DNA of 57,229 bases from Lachnospiraceae bacterium. GTDB lineage: Bacteria; Bacillota; Clostridia; Lachnospirales; Lachnospiraceae. The stretch lies in assembly GCA_900751995.1 (NCBI GenBank), contig CAADTP010000031.1, positions 1-57,229 on the forward strand. The letters are read 5' to 3'. A model generated the notes under the pieces. It ran no database searches, was not told the origin of the DNA, and saw only the letters and a program-made list of their open reading frames with translations. This document shows positions 16,005-24,319 of the stretch, in pieces (position 1 is the stretch's first letter; each line of letters starts with the position of its first letter). The translations under genes were made by a program, and so were the position numbers.

Positions 16005-17609
16005 ATGGGAGTAAATGAGGCAAAAACAGCAATTCTTGAGAATCGCACGGCTCTTGGTATTGAGTTTGGTTCCACAAGGATCAAGGCAGTTCTGGTGGAC
16101 GATAAGAACCAGCCCATCGCATCCGGAGCCTATGAATGGGAGAATCAGTATGTGGATGGTATCTGGACATACAGCCTGGAGGAGATCTGGAAAGGTCTCC
16201 AGGGCAGTTACCAGGATATGGCAGAAGATGTTCAGAAAAAATATGGAGTGGAGCTTACAAGCGTAGGTGCGTTTGGTGTCAGTGCCATGATGCATGGCTA
16301 TATGCCGTTTAATAAAGAGGGAGAGCTGATGGTTCCGTTCCGTACCTGGAGAAACAACATCACAGGAGAAGCCTCTGAGAAGCTGGCAGAGCTTTTCCAT
16401 TACAATATCCCTCAGAGATGGAGCATCGCACACCTGTATCAGGCGATCCTTAACGGTGAGGAGCATGTAAAAGATATCGATTATATCACCACTCTGGAAG
16501 CCTATGTGCATTGGAAACTCACCGGAAAAAGAGTTCTTGGTATCGGTGATGCGGCAGGTATGTTCCCAATCGACAGTGAAACGAAGGACTATAACGAGGA
16601 GATGGTTCAGAAGTTCGATGAACTGGTTGCACCTTATGGTTTCCCATGGAAGCTTCGCGATATTATGCCGAAAGCTCTGGTGGCAGGTCAGGATGCAGGA
16701 GTTCTTACTGAGGAAGGCGCAAAGCTTCTGGATGTAAGTGGAAAGCTGAAAGCTGGAATCCCGATGTGTCCGCCTGAGGGAGACGCAGGAACCGGTATGG
16801 TTGCCACAAACAGTGTCCGCCGGCGTACCGGAAATGTTTCCGCAGGAACTTCCGTATTTGCCATGATCGTCTTGGAGAAGGCACTTTCCAAACCGTATAA
16901 AGAAATCGACATGGTTACCACTCCGGCAGGAGACCCGGTTGCCATGGCACATTCCAACAACTGTACTTCGGATCTGAACGCATGGGTAAATGTGTTTAAG
17001 GAATTTGCAGAAGCTATGGGCATGGAAGTAGATATGAACAAACTGTTCGGAACTCTTTATAACAAAGCCATGGAAGGCGACCCGGACTGTGGCGGACTTC
17101 TTTCCTACTGCTATTTCTCCGGCGAGCATATGACCGGCTTTGAAGAGGGACGTCCACTGTTTGTACGTTCTCCTGAGAGCAAATTTACACTGGCAAACTT
17201 TATGCGAAATAATCTTTACACCTGCCTCGGCGCCATGCGTGTAGGTCTGGATATCCTTCTGAATCAGGAGCATGTAAAGATCGATAAGCTTCTGGGCCAC
17301 GGCGGTCTCTTTAAGACAAAGGGTGTCGGCCAGCAGATCCTTGCAGATGCGGTAGATGCACCGGTATCCGTAATGTCTACAGCAGGAGAAGGCGGAGCCT
17401 GGGGAATCGCACTTCTGGCTTCCTATTTGCTCAACAAGAGAGAAGGCGAAGACCTTGCGGATTTCCTGGATGAAGATGTCTTCAAAGGAAACGAAGGCAG
17501 TACACTGGCGCCGGAAGCAGAAGGTGTGAAAGGATTCAACGCATTTATGGATCGATATATGAAGGGTCTTGGCATTGAGCGTGCGGCTGTAGAGTCTGAG
17601 ATATGGTAA
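16005..17609 (+). CDS. araB: FGGY-family carbohydrate kinase, probable L-ribulokinase
   Basis: A 534-residue sugar kinase with the two-domain FGGY architecture: N-terminal phosphate loop GIEFGSTRIKAVLVD, FGVSAMMHGYM, GTGMVATNSVRRRTGNVSAGTSVFAM, and the C-terminal signature region KLLGHGGLFKTKGVGQQILADAVD. It starts after GGGAGGTTTTTTACA. The remnant araA immediately upstream and the overall sequence point to the AraB-type kinase found with araA/araD in Lachnospiraceae; a xylulokinase-like specificity cannot be excluded. No araD is nearby. The coding frame appears intact, so it may still be expressed and used with sugars isomerised elsewhere. Confidence 0.8.
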   Translation: MGVNEAKTAILENRTALGIEFGSTRIKAVLVDDKNQPIASGAYEWENQYVDGIWTYSLEEIWKGLQGSYQDMAEDVQKKYGVELTSVGAFGVSAMMHGYMPFNKEGELMVPFRTWRNNITGEASEKLAELFHYNIPQRWSIAHLYQAILNGEEHVKDIDYITTLEAYVHWKLTGKRVLGIGDAAGMFPIDSETKDYNEEMVQKFDELVAPYGFPWKLRDIMPKALVAGQDAGVLTEEGAKLLDVSGKLKAGIPMCPPEGDAGTGMVATNSVRRRTGNVSAGTSVFAMIVLEKALSKPYKEIDMVTTPAGDPVAMAHSNNCTSDLNAWVNVFKEFAEAMGMEVDMNKLFGTLYNKAMEGDPDCGGLLSYCYFSGEHMTGFEEGRPLFVRSPESKFTLANFMRNNLYTCLGAMRVGLDILLNQEHVKIDKLLGHGGLFKTKGVGQQILADAVDAPVSVMSTAGEGGAWGIALLASYLLNKREGEDLADFLDEDVFKGNEGSTLAPEAEGVKGFNAFMDRYMKGLGIERAAVESEIW

Positions 17610-17658
17610 AGAGCAAAAAATCTGTTGATTTCCGGCATGCGCTCAAAGAGGAATATAA

Positions 17659-18021
17659 ATGAAGCATATGGATCATATGAATAAAAAAAAGACTCCGGGG
17701 CAGATCGTACATATCATGATCGACCGCCCAATGAACAGTTATCATCCGGAACACAAAGAGCTTTTTTACCCGGTAAATTACGGTTACATCAAAGGAATCA
17801 TCGCTCCGGACGGAGAGGAACAGGACGTCTATGTTTTGTGTATCGATCACCCGGTAAAAGAATTTACAGGAAAAGTGATTGCCATCATCCATCGTCTCAA
17901 TGATGTGGAAGACAAATGGGTGGCAGTGCCGGAAGATATGACTATGACAGCACAGGAGATCATGGAACAGGTTCAGTTTCAGGAGCAGTATTTTGAGACA
18001 GAGATAGAGATGCTGGAATAA
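17659..18021 (+). CDS. Inorganic pyrophosphatase-like protein
   Basis: A 120-residue protein that resembles the family I soluble pyrophosphatase fold: IDRPMNSYHP, YPVNYGYIKGIIAPDGEEQDVYVL and IAIIHRLND. It is shorter than typical family I enzymes (about 165-175 residues) and lacks part of the standard metal-site sequence; the DGEEQDVYVL segment resembles the conserved D-G-D-P-L-D-V motif in degenerate form. It could be a divergent phosphatase or an inactive relative. The start follows AGAGGAATATAA. It lies 49 bases after the kinase and may be co-transcribed with it. Confidence 0.7.
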   Translation: MKHMDHMNKKKTPGQIVHIMIDRPMNSYHPEHKELFYPVNYGYIKGIIAPDGEEQDVYVLCIDHPVKEFTGKVIAIIHRLNDVEDKWVAVPEDMTMTAQEIMEQVQFQEQYFETEIEMLE

Positions 18022-18030
18022 CAAAAATAT

Positions 18031-18075
18031 AAAACAGGAGCAGACATGGTACGCCATGTGACTGCTCCTGTTTTT
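18031..18075 (+). terminator. Rho-independent terminator
   Basis: AAAACAGGAGCAG (18031-18043) pairs with CTGCTCCTGTTTTT (18062-18075), with an inner ATGG/CCAT helix. Confidence 0.88.
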
Positions 18076-18104
18076 GTACAGGATCCATATATTATATATT
18101 TCTG

Positions 18105-18123
18105 TTATCTGCGATGCAGATAA
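18105..18123. promoter_or_regulatory. Palindrome, possible operator
   Basis: TTATCTGC (18105-18112) and GCAGATAA (18116-18123) form a perfect inverted repeat separated by GAT. It lies in a 390-base intergenic region, 108 bases before a promoter-like sequence. Function unknown. Confidence 0.4.
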
Positions 18124-18230
18124 ACTGGATGACAGAGGATGCAAGGGAGCACCGGACTGGATTCTGTGAAAACAGAAATATATGAAGATTTGTGGATTGA
18201 TTTTTCTGCTATGAAAATGAATGGATCTTA

Positions 18231-18259
18231 TTGAAAATATTTCTTCATAATGTTATCAT
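18231..18259 (+). promoter_or_regulatory. Putative sigma-A promoter of the MBL-fold gene
   Basis: TTGAAA (18231-18236), 17 bases, TATCAT (18254-18259). This leaves a leader of about 150 bases before the start codon in which I see no clear structure. Confidence 0.5.
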
Positions 18260-18412
18260 TGGACACGAAAAACACAGAAAAAATAAGAAAAAAAATTAAA
18301 CGGTTGTATATGTGTCTGTAATATGACCAGAGACAGCCGGTCAGAGTGTCAGAGAGCAGAATGGTGGGTGGTTGAATGTTTGATGACCAGGGCTATACAG
18401 GAGGAGAACAGA

Positions 18413-19213
18413 ATGAAATTAACCATGCTTGGAACAGGTAACGCACTGGTAACAGAGTGCTACAATACATGTTTCGTGCTCAGCGATGAGTACGGCCATT
18501 TTCTGGTTGACGGAGGCGGCGGAAATACGGTGCTCTCCCAGCTGAAGAAGGCTGGCGTTGATCTGATGGATGTTCATGAGATCTTTGTTACACATAAGCA
18601 CGTAGACCATATCATGGGGATCGTGTGGGTGATCCGCATCATTTGCCAGAACATGAAAAAAGGCACTTATCAGGGCGAGGCAAACATCTATGCTCATGAT
18701 GAAGTGATCGGACTTCTGAAAGACATGGCATTTAAGCTTCTGAATAAGAAGGAGACACAGTACATCGGTGACAGACTTCATCTGATCGAGGTAAAAGACG
18801 GCGAGGAAAAAACAATTCTTAATAAGAAAGTGACCTTCTTTGATATCGGTTCCACCAAGGCGAAACAGTTCGGTTTCCAGATGATCTATGACGGTGGTAA
18901 GGTGCTTACCTGCTGCGGAGACGAGCCATACAATGAATGTGAAGAGAAATACGCAAAAGGCAGCGACTGGATGTTCCACGAAGCATTCTGTCTGTATGGA
19001 CAGCGTGATATCTTCAATCCATATGAAAAGCATCACTCCACAGTTAAGGATGCCAGTGAGCTGGCGGAGAACCTTGGAGTTAAGAATCTTGTCCTGTATC
19101 ACACAGAGGATAAGAACATTAAGAAACGTAAAGAGCTTTACGGAGCAGAAGGCAGAGAGTATTATCACGGAAATCTGTTTGTTCCGGATGATCTTGATGT
19201 GATCGAAATGTAA
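18413..19213 (+). CDS. MBL-fold metallohydrolase (ribonuclease Z-like)
   Basis: A 266-residue metallo-beta-lactamase-fold protein. It has MLGTGNA at the N-terminus, the metal-binding motif THKHVDH (60-66; His61, His63, Asp65, His66), a CCGDEPYN segment with a candidate bridging Asp, and a C-terminal LYHTED segment with a further His. The ordering resembles RNase Z/ElaC-like or phosphodiesterase MBL proteins rather than beta-lactamases. I chose the start at 18413, directly after GGAGGAGAACAG; the 30 upstream in-frame codons have no ribosome binding site and unlike composition. Substrate is not predictable. Confidence 0.85.
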   Translation: MKLTMLGTGNALVTECYNTCFVLSDEYGHFLVDGGGGNTVLSQLKKAGVDLMDVHEIFVTHKHVDHIMGIVWVIRIICQNMKKGTYQGEANIYAHDEVIGLLKDMAFKLLNKKETQYIGDRLHLIEVKDGEEKTILNKKVTFFDIGSTKAKQFGFQMIYDGGKVLTCCGDEPYNECEEKYAKGSDWMFHEAFCLYGQRDIFNPYEKHHSTVKDASELAENLGVKNLVLYHTEDKNIKKRKELYGAEGREYYHGNLFVPDDLDVIEM

Positions 19214-19225
19214 TAACTGTAAAAA

Positions 19226-19266
19226 GAAAGACTGGAAGTATGGCATATGCTGTATTTCCGGTCTTA
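19226..19266 (+). terminator. Weak hairpin terminator
   Basis: AAGACTGGAA pairs with TTCCGGTCTT (one G-T pair), followed by ATTATG. The T tract is weak. Confidence 0.5.
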
Positions 19267-19470
19267 TTATGTTTGGAAACAGAGAGGATACTAATAAATT
19301 TCATAGTACATCTGTCAGGTAGAAAAATACTTGTATGGCAAAAAGGTATCGTTTACAATAAATAATACACACATAGCATTGCAAGAGCATGTCAATAAGA
19401 ACAGATCTGAAAATTACAGATTCGTATCCGGCAAAAATAAGATTTTACAAATTACGAGGTGACAGAACAT

Positions 19471-20298
19471 ATGCCAGCAACAGATAACATCACACTTGAA
19501 AAAAAATACAGAAAACTCCAGGAAATCCTCCGTTCCCTGGGAAGTGTAGCCGTAGCTTTTTCCGGTGGAGTGGACTCCACATTTTTGCTGAAAGCTGCAC
19601 AGGAAACACTTGGCGACAAAGCTATGGCCATTACCGCATGTCCATGCTCCTTCACCGACAGAGAACTGAAAGAAACGCAAGATTTCTGCCAGGAAAATCA
19701 CATTTGCCAGGAGATATGCAAGATCAACGAATTCGACATCCCGGGGTTCCGTCAGAATCCGCCGGACCGCTGCTATATCTGCAAAAAAGCCATCTTTACC
19801 AGACTTTGGGAAGCTGCAAAGGCGCGCCATATGAACATGATCGTGGAAGGTTCCAACATGGATGATCTGGGCGACTACCGTCCGGGAAAAAGGGCTATCC
19901 AGGAGCTTGGGGTCCGCAGTCCGCTCCAGGAAGCAGGCCTCTATAAAGAAGAGATCCGGGAGCTGTCAAAAGACATGAATCTTCCGACCTGGAACAAGCC
20001 ATCTTTTGCCTGTCTTGCTTCCAGATTTGTATACGGTGAGACCATTACCGAGGAGAAGCTTCACATGGTAGATCAGGCCGAGCAGTTTCTGATGGATCTG
20101 GGATTCCATCAGTTCCGTGTTCGCATCCACGGTACCATGGCAAGGATCGAGGTTCCGGAAGAAGAGATCCTGAAAATTGCAGATAATGAAACAAGAACAA
20201 AGATCACAGAGAAATTCCGCACATTGGGATTTTCTTACGTGACTCTGGATCTTCAGGGCTTCCGTTCCGGAAGTATGAATGAAACACTGGGAAAATAA
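19471..20298 (+). CDS. larE: ATP-dependent sacrificial sulfur transferase LarE
   Basis: A 275-residue PP-loop ATP pyrophosphatase of the LarE family, which activates the pyridinium carboxylate and donates cysteine sulfur during synthesis of the nickel-pincer (NPN) cofactor of lactate racemase. The PP-loop SGGVDSTFLLKAA is near the N-terminus, PPDRCYICKKAIF lies in the middle, and the sacrificial cysteine sits in KPSFACLASRF (Cys181). I chose the ATG at 19471, after GAGG. No larA, larB or larC is in the window, so it acts with partners encoded elsewhere or in another thiolation role. Confidence 0.92.
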   Translation: MPATDNITLEKKYRKLQEILRSLGSVAVAFSGGVDSTFLLKAAQETLGDKAMAITACPCSFTDRELKETQDFCQENHICQEICKINEFDIPGFRQNPPDRCYICKKAIFTRLWEAAKARHMNMIVEGSNMDDLGDYRPGKRAIQELGVRSPLQEAGLYKEEIRELSKDMNLPTWNKPSFACLASRFVYGETITEEKLHMVDQAEQFLMDLGFHQFRVRIHGTMARIEVPEEEILKIADNETRTKITEKFRTLGFSYVTLDLQGFRSGSMNETLGK

Positions 20299-20315
20299 GT
20301 ATCAGAAAATAAAAT

Positions 20316-20357
20316 AATCCCCCGGAAATACCGCGCGAGAAGTATTTCCGGGGGATT
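20316..20357 (+). terminator. Rho-independent terminator between convergent larE and ohyA
   Basis: AATCCCCCGGAAATAC (20316-20331) pairs with GTATTTCCGGGGGATT (20342-20357). The long GC-rich stem may act in both directions. Confidence 0.8.
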
Positions 20358-20442
20358 GCTGCACGAATAGAACCGGAGGCCCGTTACTGTGTTCAAATCT
20401 TAATTTTCGGATTGAGAATATCTGCCTGGCAGGCTGTATATC

Positions 20443-22407
20443 TTACATATAATCTTTCAGCACATCATGATCCCGCAGTACTTTCTCAATCACAGTACCC
20501 TTCACAACATTCAGAAGTGGTTTCTTCAGTGCATTCAGCGGCCCTGGCAGCTGGATCTCCAGCGGGGATTTTCCGTCCATCAGCTTCACACTGCTGTCCA
20601 GAAGCTCACGGATATCGTAAACGCTTCCCCATACTTCCGGAACCCCACGGTCTACACCGAAAAGTCCGTATACAGCCTCCATTGCAGTACGTACGGAATA
20701 TTCTGTTGTGAATACGGTATCACGAGGAGTTTCCGCGAACTGGCCCAGGAATGCAAAGTTTACACAGCCATCCGGGATAACATCCGGGCGGTCACCTTTG
20801 GTACGCGGCATGAAGAAGGCGGTGATGTACGGCATCATGGTCGGAACGCAGACAGCGCTGTTTTCTGCCATATCGTCGATCTGATCTACCGGAACACCCA
20901 GGTGGTACAGCCACTCGGCGGTAATTTCCTTACCGGTACAATCCTTCATCGGCTTCTTGATATAATCACCGGGAACATCTGTGAACAATCCGTAAACCCA
21001 TACACAGACCTTCTTCGGATCCTGTTCCCTGAACTGTCCCTGACGGTTGATGGTCCAGCTTAAGAGCCATTTGGAATCCTGGCAGCTTACGATACCACCG
21101 GTAACAACCTTGCCGGTACGTGGGTCACGCTGGCAGATATTGGTGATATAAGGGATAATACGGTCATCCAGAGTGGTGACAGTAGCGGATTCCCAGTTTG
21201 TTCTGGAAATGTCTGAGCAGAACTTTTCCGGATGTCCGAAGGAAGGATCCTGAGCTGCGATATTTTTCCACAGAGACCATACACCACTGGTGCGTACCTC
21301 TGCATCACCGTTTGGTGCGTGGTTCTGGTCGCCGTAGATCGTGCCCTCTGTACAGCTTCCGTTAGTGACGAAAACATAATCATTTTCTGTAAGAAGGATG
21401 CCCTGCTCCACATCTTTTACCTTGCATTCGATAGCAGTGGCGATCTTTTTGCCATCTTTAAAATTAAAGATTACGTTTGTGACCTCAGTATTAAACTGGA
21501 AGTCAACACCTGTATCCTCCAGATATTTTTTCATGGGAAGGATCAGGGATTCGTACTGGTTGTACTTGGTGAATTTCAGGGCGCTGAAATCCGGAAGACC
21601 TGCAATGTGGTGGATAAAACGCTGGAAGTAAAGCTTCATCTCCAGAGCACTGTGCCAGTTTTCAAATGCGAACATGGTCCTCCAGTACAGCCAGAAGGTG
21701 GAATCAAACACTTCATCATCAAATACATCTTCGATGGTTTTATCGTAAAGATCCTCATCCTTTGTCATAAACAGCTTCATGATCTCCATGCAGCCCTTCT
21801 GGCTCAGGTTAAATTTTCCGTCGGTATGTGCATCCTGTCCACGGTTGACGGTTGCACGGCAGAGAGAATAGTTCGGGTCGTGCTTGTTCAGCCAGTAGAA
21901 TTCGTCCAGAACAGAAGCACCCGGTTTTTCAAGAGAAGGAATACTGCGGAAAAGATCCCACAGGCACTCGAAATGGTTTTCCATCTCACGACCGCCACGC
22001 ATGATATAGCCTCTGGACGGATCAAAGATTCCATCGCAGGCACCGCCGGCAATATCCATGGCTTCCAGGATGTGGATATGATCACCTGGCATCTGTGCGT
22101 CTCTTACCAGGAAGCATGCAGCAGCCAGGGAAGCAAGACCGCTTCCTACAATGTAGGCATGCTTGTCGTCCACACCTTCCGGTTTTTCCGGACGGGCAAA
22201 GGCTTCGTAGTTACCGTTGGAATAATAAATCCCTTTGCTGTTTTTGTCATGCTTTCCACGCTCGGTGTTGCGGTAGTTTGCAGTAGTTTCTTTCACATGG
22301 AGGTTTTCCTCTTCGTTGATCTCTCTTGTTTTTTTCATCAGCATGGCTGCGCCGGCTCCGGCTGCCGCAAGTGCTGCAAGTCCCATGAATCCTTTTTTAT
22401 CTGACAT
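20443..22407 (-). CDS. ohyA: Oleate hydratase (MCRA family) with N-terminal membrane helix
   Basis: A 654-residue FAD enzyme of the myosin-cross-reactive-antigen family, which hydrates the cis-9 double bond of unsaturated fatty acids to 10-hydroxy acids and detoxifies them. The core begins near residue 60 with the family start YYSNGNYEAFARPEKPEGVDDKHAYIVGSGLASLAAACFL (FAD-binding GSGLASLA). IMRGGREMENHFECLWD and a long conserved C-terminus follow. Ahead of this core is an extra segment of about 58 residues holding an Ala/Gly-rich hydrophobic helix (about residues 7-24) and a charged linker. This suggests membrane anchoring, which typical OhyA sequences lack. The start follows AGGTGGATGTCAT. 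Confidence 0.94.
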   Translation of the reverse strand: MSDKKGFMGLAALAAAGAGAAMLMKKTREINEEENLHVKETTANYRNTERGKHDKNSKGIYYSNGNYEAFARPEKPEGVDDKHAYIVGSGLASLAAACFLVRDAQMPGDHIHILEAMDIAGGACDGIFDPSRGYIMRGGREMENHFECLWDLFRSIPSLEKPGASVLDEFYWLNKHDPNYSLCRATVNRGQDAHTDGKFNLSQKGCMEIMKLFMTKDEDLYDKTIEDVFDDEVFDSTFWLYWRTMFAFENWHSALEMKLYFQRFIHHIAGLPDFSALKFTKYNQYESLILPMKKYLEDTGVDFQFNTEVTNVIFNFKDGKKIATAIECKVKDVEQGILLTENDYVFVTNGSCTEGTIYGDQNHAPNGDAEVRTSGVWSLWKNIAAQDPSFGHPEKFCSDISRTNWESATVTTLDDRIIPYITNICQRDPRTGKVVTGGIVSCQDSKWLLSWTINRQGQFREQDPKKVCVWVYGLFTDVPGDYIKKPMKDCTGKEITAEWLYHLGVPVDQIDDMAENSAVCVPTMMPYITAFFMPRTKGDRPDVIPDGCVNFAFLGQFAETPRDTVFTTEYSVRTAMEAVYGLFGVDRGVPEVWGSVYDIRELLDSSVKLMDGKSPLEIQLPGPLNALKKPLLNVVKGTVIEKVLRDHDVLKDYM

Positions 22408-22564
22408 ATGACATCCACCTTTCGTAAATGAGATACCTGTTTGTATCGGATTAACTGTTCTTTGTTGCTGTTGAGGCTATGATAGCCCATCCGGAAAAAA
22501 GATTCTATTTACAAAATACCGAAAGTGTTCAGTTTTTTATCATTATATCTGTTTTGATAAGTTT

Positions 22565-23149
22565 TTATTCTGTATGCATTTCTGCTGTTTTATTTCTGGC
22601 GGCAAAATTGCGGATGGCGTTGTCGATGCTTCCATACAGTGCGGTTGCGGTATCATCTGCGATTTCGCGATAATCTTCGCGCATGCCGTTTTTGATCCAG
22701 TCCAGCATGATCCCTACAAAGCTGTATTTATACAGATCTGCGATAAAAATTTTCTGTTCATCCGTGATGGGGATATCTTTTGATTTTTCTGTTACCACGC
22801 CCATAAGAAGATCGCAGGTAAGCTGGAACAGATAATTTTCGATCTGTTCCCGCCCCACGCAGCGGTATACATTTAAGATAAACGGCTTGTTTTCCATCAC
22901 GGCATCAAAGATCTGCAGAAGCCCTTCATGCCATGTGGAAGAGGTTTTTTTGCCCTGAAGGGCAATTCTGGCATCTTCCAGACAGCACCACTCCACAAGA
23001 TCATAGATATCTTTGAAATGATAGTAAAAAGTCATGCGGCTGATCCCGCAGTCCGTAGTCAGGTCGTTGATGGTGATCTTATCTAAAGGCTTCTTAAGAA
23101 GCAGATGTTTCAGGGATTCTTCCAGGGCAAGCTTGGTTGCGTTTGTCAT
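22565..23149 (-). CDS. TetR/AcrR family regulator
   Basis: A 194-residue regulator with an N-terminal TetR HTH (about residues 8-55: LKHLLLKKPLDKITINDLTTDCGISRMTFYYHFKDIYDLV) and an all-helical C-terminal ligand domain. The N-terminal sequence is of the DhaS-like TetR subgroup. It sits immediately upstream of ohyA on the same strand with a 157-base gap, so regulation of ohyA in response to fatty acids is plausible (inference). The start follows AAAGGAGG. Two interlocked inverted repeats lie upstream of its start. Confidence 0.88.
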   Translation of the reverse strand: MTNATKLALEESLKHLLLKKPLDKITINDLTTDCGISRMTFYYHFKDIYDLVEWCCLEDARIALQGKKTSSTWHEGLLQIFDAVMENKPFILNVYRCVGREQIENYLFQLTCDLLMGVVTEKSKDIPITDEQKIFIADLYKYSFVGIMLDWIKNGMREDYREIADDTATALYGSIDNAIRNFAARNKTAEMHTE

Positions 23150-23188
23150 GTCTTGCGGCCTCCTTTGGCAAGGTTATAGTTATTAATA

Positions 23189-23237
23189 TAACATGAAAGT
23201 GCACAGAAAATCCATGTTAAACAGTGACTTTTCTGTG
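23189..23237. promoter_or_regulatory. Two interlocked inverted repeats in a divergent promoter region
   Basis: TAACATG (23189-23195) pairs with CATGTTA (23213-23219), and CACAGAAAA (23202-23210) pairs with TTTTCTGTG (23229-23237). They sit between the TetR gene and the binding-protein gene transcribed the other way, so they are candidate operators for the TetR protein or for the sensing locus. Confidence 0.5.
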
Positions 23238-23290
23238 AAATTATGATAAACTGGATCTGGAATATTTTGCGGAACAGAACGGAGTGTACT

Positions 23291-24319
23291 ATGAAGAAAA
23301 AATCAGTTTGTATCCTGCTGATCTTTGCTGCCGTGATAGTACTTACTTATGTGACAGGAGAATCCTATTACAGAGGAATCAGTGAAAAAGCAGGGTTGGA
23401 TAAACAGGAAGAGAAAATATATAAATACCAGTACGACATGATCGTGGACAGCCCCGATTCCCAGTTCTGGCAGGCAGTATATGACAGTGCGAAGAAAAAA
23501 GCAGCTCAGAATAATGTACTGCTTGAGATCATGGGGCCGGACAGAGGAACATCCTATGATAAACTTGATTATATGAATATGAGCATTGCGGCCAAGGCGG
23601 ATGGTATTATCCTGCAGTATAATGGAGAAGCCGGTCTGGAAGAAGCAATCAATACTGCAGTAAGAAACGGAATACCGGTGGTTACAGTCATGAGTGATGC
23701 GGTGCACAGCCGCCGCCAGAGCTTTGTGGGAGTCAGCGATTATCAGCTTGGCATGGCTTACGGGGAAATTGTTGCCAAATACGTGGATGAGAACACGAAG
23801 AAGATCCTGATCCTGCAGAAACGGGATATTGATGATATGAACGAAAGTCAGATATACACTCAGATCAGCAATGCGGTGAAGATGGCAGCTGGGTCTGAGG
23901 ATATTGAGATCAAGGGAAGGAATCTTCTGTCAACAGGAACCTTTGAAACAGAGGAGGCAGTTACTGATATTTTTCAGCAGAAGCGGAATGTTCCGGATAT
24001 CCTTGTGTGTATGGATGAGGAGACAACGGAGTGTGCAAGACAGGCAATTCTGGATTTCAACCTTGCAGGAAAAGTGAAGATCATTGGTTATTATACATCT
24101 GAGGATATTCTGGCGGCAGTTGAAAAAGGTGTTATTTCAGTTACCTGTGATGTGGACACGACCCAGCTGGGACAGTACAGTGTGGAGGCAGTTACCAGCT
24201 ATATAGAAGATGGAAGAACCAATTCTTTCTACAACGTAGACATTAATTTTCTTGACAGAACAGCAGTGAAGAAGATGAGGAGGGAGGCAGTCACAGATGA
24301 AAAAGATCCGTTGGAGTGA
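23291..24319 (+). CDS. Membrane-anchored sugar-binding sensor protein (XylFII-like)
   Basis: A 342-residue periplasmic-binding-protein-like domain of the ribose/xylose type, tethered by one N-terminal hydrophobic helix (about residues 5-21) with no lipobox. Core features are MIVDSPDSQFWQAVYDSAKKKA, ADGIILQYN, NGIPVVTVMSDA and DILVCMDEETTECARQAI. It overlaps the downstream histidine kinase by 23 bases. In Clostridium beijerinckii a XylFII-LytS-YesN system of this layout senses D-xylose and controls xylFGH; by analogy this protein presents a bound sugar to the kinase. I chose the start at 23291 after CGGAGTGTACT. Confidence 0.85.
   Translation: MKKKSVCILLIFAAVIVLTYVTGESYYRGISEKAGLDKQEEKIYKYQYDMIVDSPDSQFWQAVYDSAKKKAAQNNVLLEIMGPDRGTSYDKLDYMNMSIAAKADGIILQYNGEAGLEEAINTAVRNGIPVVTVMSDAVHSRRQSFVGVSDYQLGMAYGEIVAKYVDENTKKILILQKRDIDDMNESQIYTQISNAVKMAAGSEDIEIKGRNLLSTGTFETEEAVTDIFQQKRNVPDILVCMDEETTECARQAILDFNLAGKVKIIGYYTSEDILAAVEKGVISVTCDVDTTQLGQYSVEAVTSYIEDGRTNSFYNVDINFLDRTAVKKMRREAVTDEKDPLE

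Noticed and set aside
15543..17300. 585-codon open frame opposite araA remnant and kinase
   Set aside because: Antisense shadow of the FGGY kinase; Cys/His/Phe-rich, no homology and no start signals.
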